Shown here: positions 8,818-18,864 of the stretch, piece after piece
Layout of the letters: every line of letters begins with the position of its first letter
Position numbering within the stretch: the stretch's first letter is position 1
NCBI RefSeq assembly: GCF_003751505.1
Contig: NZ_RJVB01000011.1
Span: 1 to 64,000, forward strand
Direction: 5' to 3'
Source of the DNA: Erwinia sp. JUb26
Lineage (GTDB): Bacteria; Pseudomonadota; Gammaproteobacteria; Enterobacterales; Enterobacteriaceae
DNA: 64,000 nucleotides
Position numbers and translations under genes: made by a program
The notes under the pieces: model-generated
What the model saw: only the letters and a program-made list of their open reading frames with translations
What the model was told of the DNA's origin: nothing
The model's database searches: none

Positions 8818-8982
8818 ATGATTTGGCCTGGATCAATTATTGCGCTGATTCTGCTGTGCTGGCTGGGGTGGTTGTTCGTTAAACTACAGCGGTTATCGCG
8901 CCTGAAAGCACGGCTGCGTAGCAGGATCGTCCGCCGGCCTCTCCCTGTCCCGCGACGGTCTGCCCGAAAGCGTAAAAGGTAG
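8818..8982 (+). CDS. Putative 54-aa single-pass membrane peptide upstream of hemN
   Basis: ATG to TAG, 54 codons. Residues 6-22 are a hydrophobic helix (SIIALILLCWLGWLFV). A very basic tail follows (17 Arg/Lys in the last 33 residues), the profile of an N-out/C-in membrane peptide. The stop lies 6 nt before the hemN ATG, and the frame's last codons contain the hemN Shine-Dalgarno sequence, so the two could be translationally coupled. I do not recognise the peptide. Vibrio and Shewanella carry a longer DUF2489 membrane gene between yihI and hemN, and this could be a shortened relative. The ATG has a poor Shine-Dalgarno sequence. Confidence 0.5.
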   Translation: MIWPGSIIALILLCWLGWLFVKLQRLSRLKARLRSRIVRRPLPVPRRSARKRKR

Positions 8983-8988
8983 GCGAGC

Positions 8989-10362
8989 ATGCAGATACAG
9001 AAAGCAGAATGGGATCTCCCGTTAATTCAGAAGTACAACACCTCCGGTCCGCGTTACACCTCTTATCCCACGGCCCTGGAATTTAATCAGGACTACGATG
9101 AACGCGCCTTTTTGCGCGCGGCGTCCCGTTATCCCGATCGGGCGCTGTCTCTCTATTTGCATATCCCGTTTTGCCATCAGCTGTGTTATTTCTGCGGCTG
9201 CAACAAACAGGTGACGCGCCAGCAGCATAAAGCGGATGTCTATTTGGATGCGCTCGTGCAGGAAATCGCGGCCCGTGCGCCGCTGTTCAGCCAGCGTACC
9301 GTCAGTCAGATGCACTGGGGCGGTGGCACCCCGACTTTTCTCACTAAGGCCCAAATTACTCGCCTGCTGGTCACCCTGCGCCAGCACTTTACGTTTGCTG
9401 CCGATGTCGAAATGTCGATTGAGGTGGATCCGCGCGAAATTGAACTGGATGTGTTGGATCTTCTGCGCGAAGGGGGATTTAACCGTCTGAGCATGGGCGT
9501 GCAGGATTTTAATAAGCAGGTTCAGCAAAGCGTTAACCGGGTGCAGGATGAGGCGACGATCTTCGCCCTGATGGCCCGGGCACGGCAACTGGGTTTTACC
9601 TCGACCAATATCGACCTGATCTACGGTCTTCCGCATCAGACGGCGGAGAGCTTTGCGTTTACCCTGCAAAAGGTGGCCGATCTTAACCCGGACCGCCTCA
9701 GCGTATTCAACTATGCCCATCTGCCAGAGCTGTTTGCGGCCCAGCGTAAGATCCGCGAAGCGGATCTACCCAACGCGCAGCAGAAGCTGGATATTCTGCA
9801 GCAGACTATCGCTTCACTGACCGCTCAGGGCTATGAGTTTATCGGCATGGACCACTTCGCTCGCCATGATGACGAACTGGCGATCGCGCAGCGCGCCGGT
9901 AAACTGCACCGCAATTTCCAGGGTTATACCACTCAGGGAGACAGCGATCTGCTGGGAATGGGGGTTTCGGCTATTAGCATGATCGGGGATAGCTACGCGC
10001 AGAACCAGAAAGAGCTGAAGCACTATTACGCCGCCATTGAGCAGGAAAAAACAGCGCTCTGGCGCGGACTCCAGCTCACCGATGATGACTGCCTGCGACG
10101 CGATGTGATCAAGAGCCTGATGTGCAACTTCTCGCTGTCATTTTTAGCGATCGAAGCGCAGTGGGGGATCGACTTCCAGCACTATTTTGCTGACGATCTG
10201 CAACAGCTGCAGCCGCTGATTGCCGACGGGCTGGTGGATTGCCACCAGAAGGGCCTTCAGATAACGCCTAAGGGCCGATTGTTGGTAAGGAATATCTGCA
10301 TGTGCTTTGACAGCTATCTGCGCCAGAAAGCCCGCAGGCAGCAATTTTCACGGGTGATTTAA
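8989..10362 (+). CDS. hemN: Oxygen-independent coproporphyrinogen III dehydrogenase HemN
   Basis: 457 aa, the same length as E. coli HemN. The radical-SAM CxxxCxxC cluster appears as FCHQLCYFCGCNKQ at about residues 61-74, followed by the GGGTPTFL SAM-binding motif. The enzyme decarboxylates two propionates of coproporphyrinogen III to give protoporphyrinogen IX without oxygen, supporting heme synthesis in anaerobiosis. The C-terminal HemN domain (about 360-450) is intact. It is convergent with glnG. Confidence 0.98.
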   Translation: MQIQKAEWDLPLIQKYNTSGPRYTSYPTALEFNQDYDERAFLRAASRYPDRALSLYLHIPFCHQLCYFCGCNKQVTRQQHKADVYLDALVQEIAARAPLFSQRTVSQMHWGGGTPTFLTKAQITRLLVTLRQHFTFAADVEMSIEVDPREIELDVLDLLREGGFNRLSMGVQDFNKQVQQSVNRVQDEATIFALMARARQLGFTSTNIDLIYGLPHQTAESFAFTLQKVADLNPDRLSVFNYAHLPELFAAQRKIREADLPNAQQKLDILQQTIASLTAQGYEFIGMDHFARHDDELAIAQRAGKLHRNFQGYTTQGDSDLLGMGVSAISMIGDSYAQNQKELKHYYAAIEQEKTALWRGLQLTDDDCLRRDVIKSLMCNFSLSFLAIEAQWGIDFQHYFADDLQQLQPLIADGLVDCHQKGLQITPKGRLLVRNICMCFDSYLRQKARRQQFSRVI

Positions 10363-10370
10363 TTCAGCTG

Positions 10371-10397
10371 AAAAAAAGCGAGCCGCATGCGGCTCGC
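10371..10397 (-). terminator. Terminator of glnA-glnL-glnG
   Basis: A perfect 20-nt palindrome at 10378-10397 (GCGAGCCGC, AT, GCGGCTCGC) is followed, on the - strand, by seven T (10377-10371). It lies between the convergent hemN and glnG and can also hinder hemN readthrough. Confidence 0.88.
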
Positions 10398-10426
10398 CTT
10401 CTGAACTCACGACCGAAAAAACGTCG

Positions 10427-11836
10427 TTATTCCATTCCCAGCTCTTTCAGCTTGCGGGTCAGCGTGTTGCGCCCCCAGCCAAGCAGGCGTGCGGCTTCCT
10501 GCTTGTGGCCCTGAGTATGGCGCAGGGCGGTGGTCAGCAGCGTGCGCTCCATCTCCGGCTGCGCTTCCGACAGCAGGTTTTGATGACCGGAACGTAGCGC
10601 CCTGTCGGCCCACTGTGCCAGCAGCGTTGCCCAGCTGTCCGGCAGAGACTGGCTTGGACTGTCCGGCGTTGACGTTTCAAACAGCTCCGGCGGCAGATCC
10701 TGAATCAGTACTTCCTGCCCGGCGGCCATCACCGTCAGCCAGCGGCAGGTGTTTTCCAGCTGGCGCACGTTACCGGACCAGTGCAGGCGAGTCAGCGCTG
10801 TTTCGGTTTCCGGGTGCAGTATTTTTGCTTCCACACCCAGTTCACGAGCGGCCACCTGCAGGAAATAGCGCGCCAGACGCGGAATGTCTTCGCGGCGTTC
10901 ACGCAGCGGCGGCAAATGCACGCGAATAACGTTCAGGCGGTGGAATAAATCCTCACGGAATTTTCCTTCCTGCACGCGCATTTCCAGGTTCTGGTGGGTT
11001 GCCGCGATAATGCGCACATCCACCTTCACCGGGGCATAGCCGCCCACGCGATAAAACTGCCCGTCGGCCAGCACGCGCAGCAGTCGGGTCTGCACATCCA
11101 GCGGCATATCGCCAATTTCATCAAGGAACAGCGTACCGCCGTCCGCCTGCTCGAAGCGGCCCTGACGAATTTGATTGGCGCCGGTAAATGCACCTTTCTC
11201 ATGGCCGAACAGCTCGGACTCAATCAAATCCTTGGGGATGGCGGCCATGTTCAGCGCAATAAAGGGCGCTTTTGCCCGTGGGCTGTGGCGGTGCAGCGCG
11301 TGCGCCACTAACTCTTTACCGGTACCGGACTCACCGTTGATCAGGACGCTGATCGAGGAACGGGAGAGGCGGCCGATAATGCGAAAGACATCCTGCATGG
11401 CCGGCGCCTCACCGATGATATCGGTAGTCGGCCCGCTGACAGGCTGATTGCGCGGCTGCTGCTGCTCCTGATAGTGGCTGATAGCGCGCTCAACCAGCGC
11501 CACCGCTTCATCAATATCAAACGGTTTAGGCAGGTAATCAAACGCACCCTGCTGATAAGCACTGACGGCGGCATCCAGATCGGAATGCGCGGTCATGATA
11601 ATCACCGGCAGCATAGGATGACGCTGTTTAATCTGTTTAAGCAGCGCCAGCCCGTCCATGCCCGGCATACGAATATCCGATAATAAAACGTCTGGGGTTT
11701 TGGTTGCGAGCGCGTCCAGCACCTCATTGCCACTTTCAAACGTGACACAACTTAAACCGGCTCCAGTGAGCGCGCGTTCAAGCACCCAGCGGATGGAGCT
11801 ATCGTCATCGACGATCCAAACTATCCCTCGTTGCAT
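10427..11836 (-). CDS. glnG: Nitrogen regulator NtrC (NR-I), sigma54 activator
   Basis: 469 aa, as in E. coli. In order: receiver domain with the phospho-Asp at 54 (LLSDIRMPG), AAA+ domain with Walker A GESGTGKE and the sigma54-contact loop GAFTGA (about residues 215-220), and a Fis-type helix-turn-helix at the end ([23 protein letters not shown]). Phosphorylated by GlnL, it activates glnA and other nitrogen-limitation genes. It starts 7 nt after the glnL stop. Matching NtrC sites are visible upstream of glnA in this window. Confidence 0.98.
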   Translation of the reverse strand: MQRGIVWIVDDDSSIRWVLERALTGAGLSCVTFESGNEVLDALATKTPDVLLSDIRMPGMDGLALLKQIKQRHPMLPVIIMTAHSDLDAAVSAYQQGAFDYLPKPFDIDEAVALVERAISHYQEQQQPRNQPVSGPTTDIIGEAPAMQDVFRIIGRLSRSSISVLINGESGTGKELVAHALHRHSPRAKAPFIALNMAAIPKDLIESELFGHEKGAFTGANQIRQGRFEQADGGTLFLDEIGDMPLDVQTRLLRVLADGQFYRVGGYAPVKVDVRIIAATHQNLEMRVQEGKFREDLFHRLNVIRVHLPPLRERREDIPRLARYFLQVAARELGVEAKILHPETETALTRLHWSGNVRQLENTCRWLTVMAAGQEVLIQDLPPELFETSTPDSPSQSLPDSWATLLAQWADRALRSGHQNLLSEAQPEMERTLLTTALRHTQGHKQEAARLLGWGRNTLTRKLKELGME

Positions 11837-11843
11837 AGAAACC

Positions 11844-12893
11844 TCACTGGCGAATAGGCAGAAAAACTGAAAACTCAGTGTGTCCGGGCCAACTGTTGAA
11901 CTCTATTTTCCCGGAATGCTGGTCTATCAGGCTGCGGGCAATCGACAGCCCCAGCCCGGTGCCGCCTTCGCGGCCGCTGACCATCGGGTAAAACAGCGTG
12001 TCCTGCAGCTGTGACGGGATGCCCGGGCCGTCATCTTCAATATCGATGCGTGCCACCAGGCGATAGCGCGTACCGTGCAGCGTGAGCTGAAACGCCGTAC
12101 GGGTACGTAGCGTAATGGTTCCACCCTGGTCGCCCAGTGCCTGTAGCGCGTTACGGACGACGTTAAGCAGAACTTGTTCGATTTGGTCGGGATCGTGCGG
12201 CAGCTCTGGCAGGCTGGGATCGTAATCCCGCACCAAAGAAACGTTATCGGGCAGCTCCATAGAAACCAGATTCACCACGCGTTCAGCCACTTGATGGATG
12301 CTCTGAGTCACGTGCATACCCGGCTGCTGGGGGCCCAGCAGGCGATCGACCAGATTGCGCAGGCGGTCAGCCTGTTCAATGATAACTTTAGTGTATTCGG
12401 TTAAACCCGGATCGGGGAGAGCTTTGGCCAGCAGTTGTGCTGCGCCGCGTAATCCTCCCAGCGGATTTTTAATCTCATGCGCCAGACCACGAACCAGATC
12501 GCGGGCAGCGACCTGTTGCGCGTGCTGCAGCTGTTCCTGGCTCAGACGGCGCTGATTATCCATCGGCGCCATTTCCATCAGAATCAGACCATCCGGCAGG
12601 CGCTGGGCAGTCAGCGACATAATATGGGCGCGACTGTCGACCACCAGGGTGACTTCGCTGTCGGTAAAGCCCTGACCTGCATCCAGGTTCTCGAGCATCA
12701 CTTCAATATTAAGAGAGAAATAACCAATCAGTTCCGGTAACGGTGTACCGAAAAGTTTGCGGGAACTTTGCGCCAGCAATTGCTGCGCTGCGGGGTTGGC
12801 ATAATGAATCACCAGCTCGCTATCAACTAACAAAATGCTGTTGATCAGTGAATTGAGAATCTGCCCAGCATCGGGCAGAGCGCCAGTTGCCAT
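11844..12893 (-). CDS. glnL: Nitrogen sensor kinase/phosphatase NtrB (NR-II)
   Basis: 349 aa from the ATG at 12893, which has an AGGAG Shine-Dalgarno sequence and gives exactly the E. coli length. An upstream frame extension to 12926 is not needed. It has an N-terminal PAS domain, then the H box [11 protein letters not shown] with the phosphorylated His at 139. The N box (VRNALQALG) and the G boxes (DDGPGIP, GTGLGLS) follow. There is no membrane segment, so it is a cytosolic kinase controlled by PII. It lies between glnA and glnG in the standard glnALG order. Confidence 0.97.
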   Translation of the reverse strand: MATGALPDAGQILNSLINSILLVDSELVIHYANPAAQQLLAQSSRKLFGTPLPELIGYFSLNIEVMLENLDAGQGFTDSEVTLVVDSRAHIMSLTAQRLPDGLILMEMAPMDNQRRLSQEQLQHAQQVAARDLVRGLAHEIKNPLGGLRGAAQLLAKALPDPGLTEYTKVIIEQADRLRNLVDRLLGPQQPGMHVTQSIHQVAERVVNLVSMELPDNVSLVRDYDPSLPELPHDPDQIEQVLLNVVRNALQALGDQGGTITLRTRTAFQLTLHGTRYRLVARIDIEDDGPGIPSQLQDTLFYPMVSGREGGTGLGLSIARSLIDQHSGKIEFNSWPGHTEFSVFLPIRQ

Positions 12894-12986
12894 AAAGCGT
12901 TCTCCTGAGTCATTCGCGCGCACCAATTTAGTGCATTATAGTCATTTAACCCGGAAATCATCGTGTGAAACGATGAATTTGTGGAG

Positions 12987-13010
12987 AAAAAAGCCCATCC
13001 GAAGATGGGC
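12987..13010 (-). terminator. Terminator downstream of glnA
   Basis: On the - strand, GCCCATC-TTCG-GATGGGC is followed by six T. The UUCG tetraloop is a very stable loop. The hairpin lies between glnA and glnL, so it should limit glnA readthrough into glnLG and keep GlnL/GlnG low, as expected of this operon. Confidence 0.88.
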
Positions 13011-13073
13011 TGAAAGTTTCCACGGCAACAAAATCCCAGGCGTTTATCGTGCTGGAGCATGGCGGGTTCCTCA

Positions 13074-13108
13074 ATCTCACCCACATGGCAATGCCACACG
13101 GGTGAGAT
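13074..13108 (-). repeat. Large inverted repeat in the glnA-glnL gap
   Basis: ATCTCACCC and GGGTGAGAT (9-bp perfect arms) flank 17 nt that themselves contain TGGCA/TGCCA. Further GGCGG (13061-13065) and CCGCC outside can extend the fold. It precedes the terminator at 12987-13010 on the glnA transcript. Confidence 0.6.
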
Positions 13109-13156
13109 CTTGGTTGCCGCCTCTCAGCGACAGGATATTCGCCGGGTTACTACTAA

Positions 13157-14566
13157 TTAAACGCTGTAGTACAGTTCGAACTCAACTGGGTGCGGAGTCA
13201 TACGAACGCGGTCCATCTCTTCCTGACGCAGGGCGATGTAAGCATCGATAGCGTCTTCGGTGAACACGCCGCCACGGGTCAGGAACTCGCGGTCTTCGTT
13301 CAGTGCAGCCAGTGCTTCGTCCAGAGAACCGGCCACTTTTGGAATCTCAGCTTCTTCTTCCGGCGGCAGGTCGTACAGGTTTTTGTCCATGGCATCGCCA
13401 GGGTGGATCTTGTTGATGATGCCGTCCAGGCCAGCCATCAGCAGTGCAGCGAAGCACAGGTACGGGTTAGCCGCTGGATCCGGGAAGCGCGCTTCGATAC
13501 GACGTGCTTTCGGGCTGGTAACCACTGGGATACGGATTGAAGCAGAACGGTTACGGGCAGAGTAAGCCAACATTACTGGGGCTTCGTAGCCTGGGACCAG
13601 ACGCTTGTAAGAGTTGGTGGTTGGGTTTGCCAGGGCGTTGATCGCTTTAGCGTGCTTGATAACACCACCGATGTAGAACAGTGCCATCTCAGACAGGCCG
13701 CCGTATTTGTCGCCGGCGAACAGGTTGGTGCCGCCTTTAGACAGAGACATGTGGCAGTGCATACCGGAGCCGTTGTCACCAAACATTGGCTTAGGCATGA
13801 AGGTTGCCGTTTTGCCGTAAGCGTGAGCAACGTTGTGGACAACGTATTTGTAGATCTGAATTTCGTCAGCTTTTTTGGTCATGGTGTTGAAGCGGGTAGC
13901 CACTTCGTTCTGACCAGCGGTTGCCACTTCGTGGTGGTGAGCTTCAACAACCAGGCCCATCTGCTCCATGGTCAGACACATGGCAGAACGGATATCCTGA
14001 GCTGAGTCAACCGGTGGCACTGGGAAGTAGCCGCCTTTCAGACCTGGACGGTGGCCTTTGTTGCCGCCTTCGTATTCTTTACCGGAGTTCCAGTAGGCTT
14101 CGATATCATCGATAGCAACGTGAGAACCTGAGGTGCTGCTGCCGAAACGAATGTCGTCGAACAGGAAGAACTCTGGCTCTGGTCCGAACAGCACGGTGTC
14201 CGCGATGCCGGAAGAGCGCAGGAAGTCTTCTGCACGCTTGGCGATGGAGCGTGGGTCACGGTCGTAGCCCTGCAGAGTGCCTGGCTCGAGGACGTCACAA
14301 CGGATGATCAGGGTAGAGTCGGCGAAGAACGGATCGATCATCGCAGTAGTCGCGTCTGGCATCAGAACCATGTCAGATTCGTTGATACCTTTCCAGCCAC
14401 CAATTGAGGAGCCGTCAAACATTTTGCCTTCTTCGAAGAAGTCAGCGTTAACCTGATGAGCGGGGATGGTCACGTGCTGCTCTTTACCTTTAGTGTCGGT
14501 AAAACGCAGGTCAACAAATTTGACTTCGTGTTCGTTCATCATCGACAGAACGTGTTCAGCGGACAT
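13157..14566 (-). CDS. glnA: Glutamine synthetase GlnA (type I-beta)
   Basis: 469 aa, as in E. coli. It ligates ammonia to glutamate using ATP. Family signatures are the N-terminal [12 protein letters not shown], the metal-binding and ATP-binding region [16 protein letters not shown], and the adenylylation loop [10 protein letters not shown], whose Tyr (about residue 398) is AMP-modified to switch the enzyme off. It forms a dodecamer in the cytoplasm. The sigma54 promoter and NtrC sites upstream show nitrogen control. It is the first gene of glnALG. The ATG is preceded by CAGGAGAG. Confidence 0.99.
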   Translation of the reverse strand: MSAEHVLSMMNEHEVKFVDLRFTDTKGKEQHVTIPAHQVNADFFEEGKMFDGSSIGGWKGINESDMVLMPDATTAMIDPFFADSTLIIRCDVLEPGTLQGYDRDPRSIAKRAEDFLRSSGIADTVLFGPEPEFFLFDDIRFGSSTSGSHVAIDDIEAYWNSGKEYEGGNKGHRPGLKGGYFPVPPVDSAQDIRSAMCLTMEQMGLVVEAHHHEVATAGQNEVATRFNTMTKKADEIQIYKYVVHNVAHAYGKTATFMPKPMFGDNGSGMHCHMSLSKGGTNLFAGDKYGGLSEMALFYIGGVIKHAKAINALANPTTNSYKRLVPGYEAPVMLAYSARNRSASIRIPVVTSPKARRIEARFPDPAANPYLCFAALLMAGLDGIINKIHPGDAMDKNLYDLPPEEEAEIPKVAGSLDEALAALNEDREFLTRGGVFTEDAIDAYIALRQEEMDRVRMTPHPVEFELYYSV

Positions 14567-14717
14567 ACTTAACTCTCCTGGATTTTGTCATTGTCGTCGT
14601 GGTTAGAGAACTTTACGGGCGCGCTTTGCGCTTGGCTGCGCTGACTCCGAAAATTAAAGTGCTCTGACAAGCTATCAACCGTTGTGGAAACTGGCATTTT
14701 TCGCTTACAGATACTAA

Positions 14718-14734
14718 AGCGAAATCTATGCCAA
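14718..14734 (-). promoter_or_regulatory. glnAp2, sigma54 promoter of glnA
   Basis: On the - strand the sequence reads TTGGCATAGATTTCGCT, the -24/-12 layout of a sigma54 promoter. It differs in one place (T for C after TTGGCA) from the E. coli glnAp2 as I recall it. The start of transcription should be near 14707, about 140 nt before the ATG. The two strong NtrC sites upstream fall at about -108 and -140 relative to that start, exactly the E. coli geometry. Confidence 0.92.
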
Positions 14735-14788
14735 CTTTTTTATTCGGTGCAAAAAGCGCTATGATGCGCCCTCTCGGAAGACGAGGAA

Positions 14789-14856
14789 TGCACCATGATG
14801 GAAAATACGCACTATTTTAGTGCCATTGTATGATAACTGGGCACCATTTTGGTGCA
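14789..14856 (-). promoter_or_regulatory. NtrC-binding enhancer sites of glnA
   Basis: Site 1 is at 14840-14856 (GCACCATTTTGGTGC core, essentially consensus). Site 2 is at 14809-14823 (GCACTATTTTAGTGC). A weaker partial site, TGCACCATGATGG, begins at 14789. The centres of sites 1 and 2 are 32 bp apart, three helical turns, suiting cooperative binding of phospho-NtrC dimers. Confidence 0.9.
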
Positions 14857-14867
14857 GATTTTCCGTG

Positions 14868-14971
14868 CAGTGCAATCTTTGCACTGTAAATGGCTTCAAA
14901 TGCAATCCGAACAGTTATATTTCTATGAAATATGTGATCCTGTTCAGTCCTTCGATTAATCCGTGTACAAT
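14868..14971. promoter_or_regulatory. glnA/typA divergent control: inverted repeat, CRP-like site, typA promoter
   Basis: A perfect inverted repeat, CAGTGCA-ATCTT-TGCACTG, lies at 14868-14886. A CRP-like site, TGTGA-N6-TCAGT, lies at 14933-14948. The best typA promoter is TTCAGT (14943-14948), 17 nt, TACAAT (14966-14971), with a start near 14978. In E. coli the upstream glnA promoter p1 is CRP-dependent, so the site may serve glnA, typA or both. Confidence 0.5.
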
Positions 14972-15003
14972 AGCGCGCTATTTCTAATGCCTGAGGCAAA
15001 GCT

Positions 15004-16827
15004 GTGATCGAAAATTTGCGTAACATCGCCATTATTGCCCACGTTGACCATGGTAAAACTACCCTGGTTGATAAGTTGCTGCAGCAGTCCGGGACCTTCG
15101 ATGCCCGTACCGAAGCAACCGAACGCGTAATGGACTCCAACGATTTGGAGAAAGAGCGTGGGATTACCATCCTCGCAAAAAACACCGCCATTAAATGGAA
15201 CGACTACCGCATCAACATCGTGGATACCCCAGGACACGCCGACTTCGGCGGTGAGGTTGAGCGTGTGATGTCAATGGTTGACTCGGTGCTGCTGGTTGTG
15301 GATGCAATGGATGGCCCTATGCCGCAAACCCGCTTCGTGACCAAAAAAGCGTTTGCTAATGGTCTGAAGCCGATTGTAGTTATCAACAAAGTTGACCGTC
15401 CTGGTGCGCGTCCTGACTGGGTAGTCGATCAGGTATTTGACCTGTTCGTCAACCTGGATGCGACCGACGAACAGCTGGACTTCCCGGTAATCTACGCGTC
15501 GGCGTTGAACGGTATCGCGGGTCTGGACCACAACGATATGGCGGAAGACATGACTCCGCTGTATCAGGCCATCGTTGACCGCGTATCGCCACCACAGGTT
15601 GAGCTGGAAGCGCCACTGCAGATGCAAATCTCGCAGCTGGACTACAACAACTACCTGGGCGTAATCGGTATCGGCCGTATCAAACGCGGTAAGGTTCGTC
15701 CGAACCAGCAAATCACCGTGGTTGATAGCGAAGGTAAAACTCGCAACGCTAAAGTCGGTAAAGTTCTGACCCACATGGGTCTGGAGCGTATCGAAGCCAC
15801 TGAAGCGGAAGCGGGCGACATCATCGCCATCACCGGTCTGGGTGAGCTGAACATCTCTGACACCATCTGCGATCCGCAGAACGTGGAAGCGCTGCCGGCC
15901 CTGAGCGTTGATGAACCAACCGTAACCATGTTCTTCTGCGTTAACACCTCTCCGTTCTGCGGTAAAGAAGGTAAGTATGTGACTTCACGTCAGATCCTTG
16001 ACCGTCTGAACAAAGAACTGGTGCACAACGTGGCGCTGCGCGTGGAAGAAACCCCGGACGCGGATGCGTTCCGTGTTTCTGGTCGTGGTGAGCTACACCT
16101 GTCAGTTCTGATCGAAAACATGCGTCGTGAAGGTTTCGAGCTGGCGGTATCCCGTCCGAAAGTTATCTTCCGCGAGTTCGAAGGCCGTAAGCAAGAGCCA
16201 TTCGAAAACGTGACCCTCGACATTGAAGAGCAGCATCAGGGCTCCGTGATGCAGGCGATGGGTGAGCGTAAAGCTGACATGAAAAACATGGATCCGGATG
16301 GTAAAGGCCGCGTGCGTCTTGACTACGAGATCCCAAGCCGTGGTCTGATCGGTTTCCGTAACGAATTCATGACCATGACTTCCGGTACTGGCCTGCTGTA
16401 CTCCACCTTCAGCCACTACGACGACGTTCGTCCGGGCGAAGTGGGCCAGCGTCAGAACGGCGTGCTGATCTCTAACGGCCAGGGTAAAGCGGTAGCCTTC
16501 GCCCTGTTCAGCCTGCAGGATCGCGGTAAGCTGTTCCTGGGTCACGGTGCAGAAGTGTATGAAGGCCAGATCATCGGTATTCACTCACGTTCTAACGATC
16601 TGACCGTGAACTGCCTGACCGGTAAAAAACTGACTAACATGCGTGCTTCCGGTACTGACGAAGCCACCACTCTGGTTCCACCACAGAAAATGACTCTGGA
16701 GCAGGCTCTGGAATTCATCGATGATGACGAACTGGTAGAAGTGACTCCGCAGTCCGTACGTATCCGTAAACGTCACCTGACTGAGAACGATCGTAAACGC
16801 GCAAACCGCGGACCGAAAGAGTCTTAA
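15004..16827 (+). CDS. typA: Ribosome-associated GTPase TypA/BipA
   Basis: 607 aa, as in E. coli, from a GTG start with a GAGG Shine-Dalgarno sequence. It is a translational GTPase of the EF-G/LepA class: P-loop [20 protein letters not shown] (G3), NKVDRPGA (G4). EF-G-like domains II, III and V follow, and the C-terminal domain is unique to BipA. It helps 50S assembly, especially in the cold, and affects virulence and motility. It is divergent from glnA and ends at a clean terminator. Confidence 0.99.
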   Translation: MIENLRNIAIIAHVDHGKTTLVDKLLQQSGTFDARTEATERVMDSNDLEKERGITILAKNTAIKWNDYRINIVDTPGHADFGGEVERVMSMVDSVLLVVDAMDGPMPQTRFVTKKAFANGLKPIVVINKVDRPGARPDWVVDQVFDLFVNLDATDEQLDFPVIYASALNGIAGLDHNDMAEDMTPLYQAIVDRVSPPQVELEAPLQMQISQLDYNNYLGVIGIGRIKRGKVRPNQQITVVDSEGKTRNAKVGKVLTHMGLERIEATEAEAGDIIAITGLGELNISDTICDPQNVEALPALSVDEPTVTMFFCVNTSPFCGKEGKYVTSRQILDRLNKELVHNVALRVEETPDADAFRVSGRGELHLSVLIENMRREGFELAVSRPKVIFREFEGRKQEPFENVTLDIEEQHQGSVMQAMGERKADMKNMDPDGKGRVRLDYEIPSRGLIGFRNEFMTMTSGTGLLYSTFSHYDDVRPGEVGQRQNGVLISNGQGKAVAFALFSLQDRGKLFLGHGAEVYEGQIIGIHSRSNDLTVNCLTGKKLTNMRASGTDEATTLVPPQKMTLEQALEFIDDDELVEVTPQSVRIRKRHLTENDRKRANRGPKES

Positions 16828-16846
16828 TTCGACGAATCAGTTAAGT

Positions 16847-16875
16847 AAAGGCCGGAGCAATCCGGCCTTTTTTTT
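16847..16875 (+). terminator. Terminator of typA
   Basis: AAAGGCCGGA-GCAA-TCCGGCCTTT, a 10-bp perfect stem on a GNRA tetraloop, runs into a run of eight T (16868-16875). Confidence 0.95.
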
Positions 16876-16958
16876 GTCCGTAGTTTCCCGCCGTTACCTG
16901 TTCAGCCTCCGATTTTACCGCTAGAGTGAATAACTCAGCGGAACAAATGGAGAGGGCT

Positions 16959-17555
16959 ATGCTGTATATCTTTGATCTGGGTAATGTCATTGTCGATATT
17001 GATTTCAGACGGGTTTTGGGCGCCTGGAGCGATCTCGGTCGCGTACCGCTGGCCACGCTGCAAAGCCGTTTTCACATGGGCGAACCTTTTTTCCAGCACG
17101 AACGCGGTGAAATCAGCGACGAACAGTTTGCGGCGCAAATGTGTGAGCAGCTGGATATTGCGCTCGGATTTGAACAGTTCGCCGTCGGCTGGCAGGCCGT
17201 ATTTGTCGGCGTACGTCCGGAAGTGATTGCCATCATGCACAAACTGCGCGAGCAGGGCGATCGCGTGGTCATTTTATCGAATACCAATCGGCTGCACTGC
17301 GAGTTCTGGCCAACCGAGTATCCCGAAGTCAAAAACGCGGCCGATAAAATTTACCTGTCGCAGGAAATGGGACTACGTAAGCCGGACCCTGAAATTTATC
17401 AGCGCCTGCTGAACGAAGAAGAAGCCTCCGCGCAGGACGCCATTTTCCTCGATGACAACCTCGAGAACGTTCTGGCCGCGCGCGCGTTGGGCATCCACAG
17501 TGTCCACGTGACCGATGCCAGCGTGGTACCGGCGTTCTTCGCCGATCGTAAATAA
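16959..17555 (+). CDS. yihX: Alpha-D-glucose-1-phosphate phosphatase YihX (HAD family)
   Basis: 198 aa from the ATG at 16959 (GGAGAGGG Shine-Dalgarno sequence), matching E. coli (199 aa). The frame stays open to 16926, but those 11 extra residues have no counterpart. Haloacid-dehalogenase motifs: [10 protein letters not shown] at the N-terminus (nucleophile Asp), LSNTNR (motif II Ser/Thr), a KPDPEIY lysine and FLDDNLEN (motif IV). In E. coli it dephosphorylates glucose-1-phosphate. It heads a tightly packed yihX-yihY-dtd-fabY operon. Confidence 0.94.
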   Translation: MLYIFDLGNVIVDIDFRRVLGAWSDLGRVPLATLQSRFHMGEPFFQHERGEISDEQFAAQMCEQLDIALGFEQFAVGWQAVFVGVRPEVIAIMHKLREQGDRVVILSNTNRLHCEFWPTEYPEVKNAADKIYLSQEMGLRKPDPEIYQRLLNEEEASAQDAIFLDDNLENVLAARALGIHSVHVTDASVVPAFFADRK

Positions 17556-17557
17556 TC

Positions 17558-18430
17558 GTGCGTTTACTTAACCACTCTCGGCATCGCCTGCATGCTGTCT
17601 GGCAGTATGTAAAATTGCTGTGGCGGCGAACGGATGAAGACGGCATGACCATGCTGGCGGGCCATCTCGCCTATGTGTCACTGCTTTCTCTGGTCCCGCT
17701 GGTTGCCGTGGTGTTCGCGTTGTTCGCTGCATTTCCAATGTTCTCGGAGGTCAGCACGCAGATTAAAGATTTTGTCTTCAATAATTTTGTCCCGGCAGCG
17801 GGGACGACCATTCAGAATTACCTCGAACAGTTCGTGGCGAACGTTAATAAAATGACCACGGTCGGCGTGGGTGGGCTGATCGTCACCGCGCTGCTGCTGA
17901 TGTACTCCATTGATTCTGCACTGAATACGATCTGGCGGAGCAAAAGAACACGACCGCTGATTTACTCGTTTGCTATCTACTGGATGATCCTGACCCTGGG
18001 GCCGCTGCTGGTGGGAGCCAGTCTGGCCATCAGTTCTTACCTGCTCTCCCTGCACTGGGCGACGGTCAGCGGCGTTTCCTGGGCGATTGACGTGATGCTG
18101 CGTATTTTTCCGTTGCTCCTTTCCTGCCTTTCATTCTGGTTACTTTACAGTATTGTGCCCACCACTGAGGTTGCCGCGCGTGATGCGCTTGTCGGGGCAC
18201 TGGTTGCAGGAGTACTGTTCGAGCTGGGGAAAAAGTGTTTTGCCCTCTATGTTACGATGTTCCCCTCGTACCAGTTAATTTATGGGGTACTGGCCGTGAT
18301 ACCCATTGTTTTTTTATGGGTTTACTGGACCTGGTGTATCGTACTGCTAGGGGCTGAAATCACGGCTTCGCTGGGTGACTACCGTCAGCTGAAACAAGAA
18401 GAACAAGAAAAAGAGAACGAGGAACTATGA
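17558..18430 (+). CDS. yihY: YihY/BrkB family inner-membrane protein
   Basis: 290 aa, as in E. coli, from a GTG two bases after the yihX stop. It has about six hydrophobic segments, the first preceded by the conserved [19 protein letters not shown]. The family was once called RNase BN by mistake (the true enzyme is Rbn); its role is unknown, possibly transport. The C-terminal tail is charged ([12 protein letters not shown]). It overlaps dtd by 4 nt (ATGA), so the genes are translationally coupled. Confidence 0.92.
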   Translation: MRLLNHSRHRLHAVWQYVKLLWRRTDEDGMTMLAGHLAYVSLLSLVPLVAVVFALFAAFPMFSEVSTQIKDFVFNNFVPAAGTTIQNYLEQFVANVNKMTTVGVGGLIVTALLLMYSIDSALNTIWRSKRTRPLIYSFAIYWMILTLGPLLVGASLAISSYLLSLHWATVSGVSWAIDVMLRIFPLLLSCLSFWLLYSIVPTTEVAARDALVGALVAGVLFELGKKCFALYVTMFPSYQLIYGVLAVIPIVFLWVYWTWCIVLLGAEITASLGDYRQLKQEEQEKENEEL

Positions 18431-18864
18431 TTGCCTTAATTCAACGGGTGCTTGCTGCCAGCGTCACGGTGGCCGGTGAAACCATCGGGGAAATCGGGCC
18501 AGGGCTGCTTGTCCTGCTCGGCGTAGAAAAAGGGGATACCCCTGAGAGTGCACGTAAGCTATCCAGTAAAGTGCTGGGCTACCGTATTTTCGGTGACGAC
18601 AACGACAAAATGAATCTGAACGTGCAGCAGGCAAATGGCAGCGTGCTGGTGGTATCGCAGTTTACGCTGGCTGCCGATACGCAAAAGGGCCTGCGCCCCA
18701 GCTTCTCCGGTGGCGCAGAGCCGGTCGAGGCTGAAAAGCTCTATGAGTATTTTACCACCTGCTGTCGCGAGCAGGGGATAACGACGGAAACCGGACAATT
18801 TGCCGCTGATATGCAGGTGGCACTGGTGAACGATGGCCCGGTAACCTTCTGGTTGCAGGTTTGA
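18427..18864 (+). CDS. dtd: D-aminoacyl-tRNA deacylase
   Basis: 145 aa, as in E. coli. It hydrolyses D-aminoacyl-tRNAs (and glycyl-tRNA-Ala), keeping D-residues out of proteins. The signature [12 protein letters not shown] is present near residue 78, and the Gly-Pro motif [11 protein letters not shown] at the C-terminus. It overlaps yihY by 4 nt at its start and the fabY TTG start by 4 nt at its end. Confidence 0.97.
   Translation: MIALIQRVLAASVTVAGETIGEIGPGLLVLLGVEKGDTPESARKLSSKVLGYRIFGDDNDKMNLNVQQANGSVLVVSQFTLAADTQKGLRPSFSGGAEPVEAEKLYEYFTTCCREQGITTETGQFAADMQVALVNDGPVTFWLQV

Noticed and set aside
7944-8990. 348-codon frame on the - strand over csrC, yihI and the hemN leader
   Set aside because: It is antisense to yihI and csrC and is Phe/Arg-rich without any recognisable motif.
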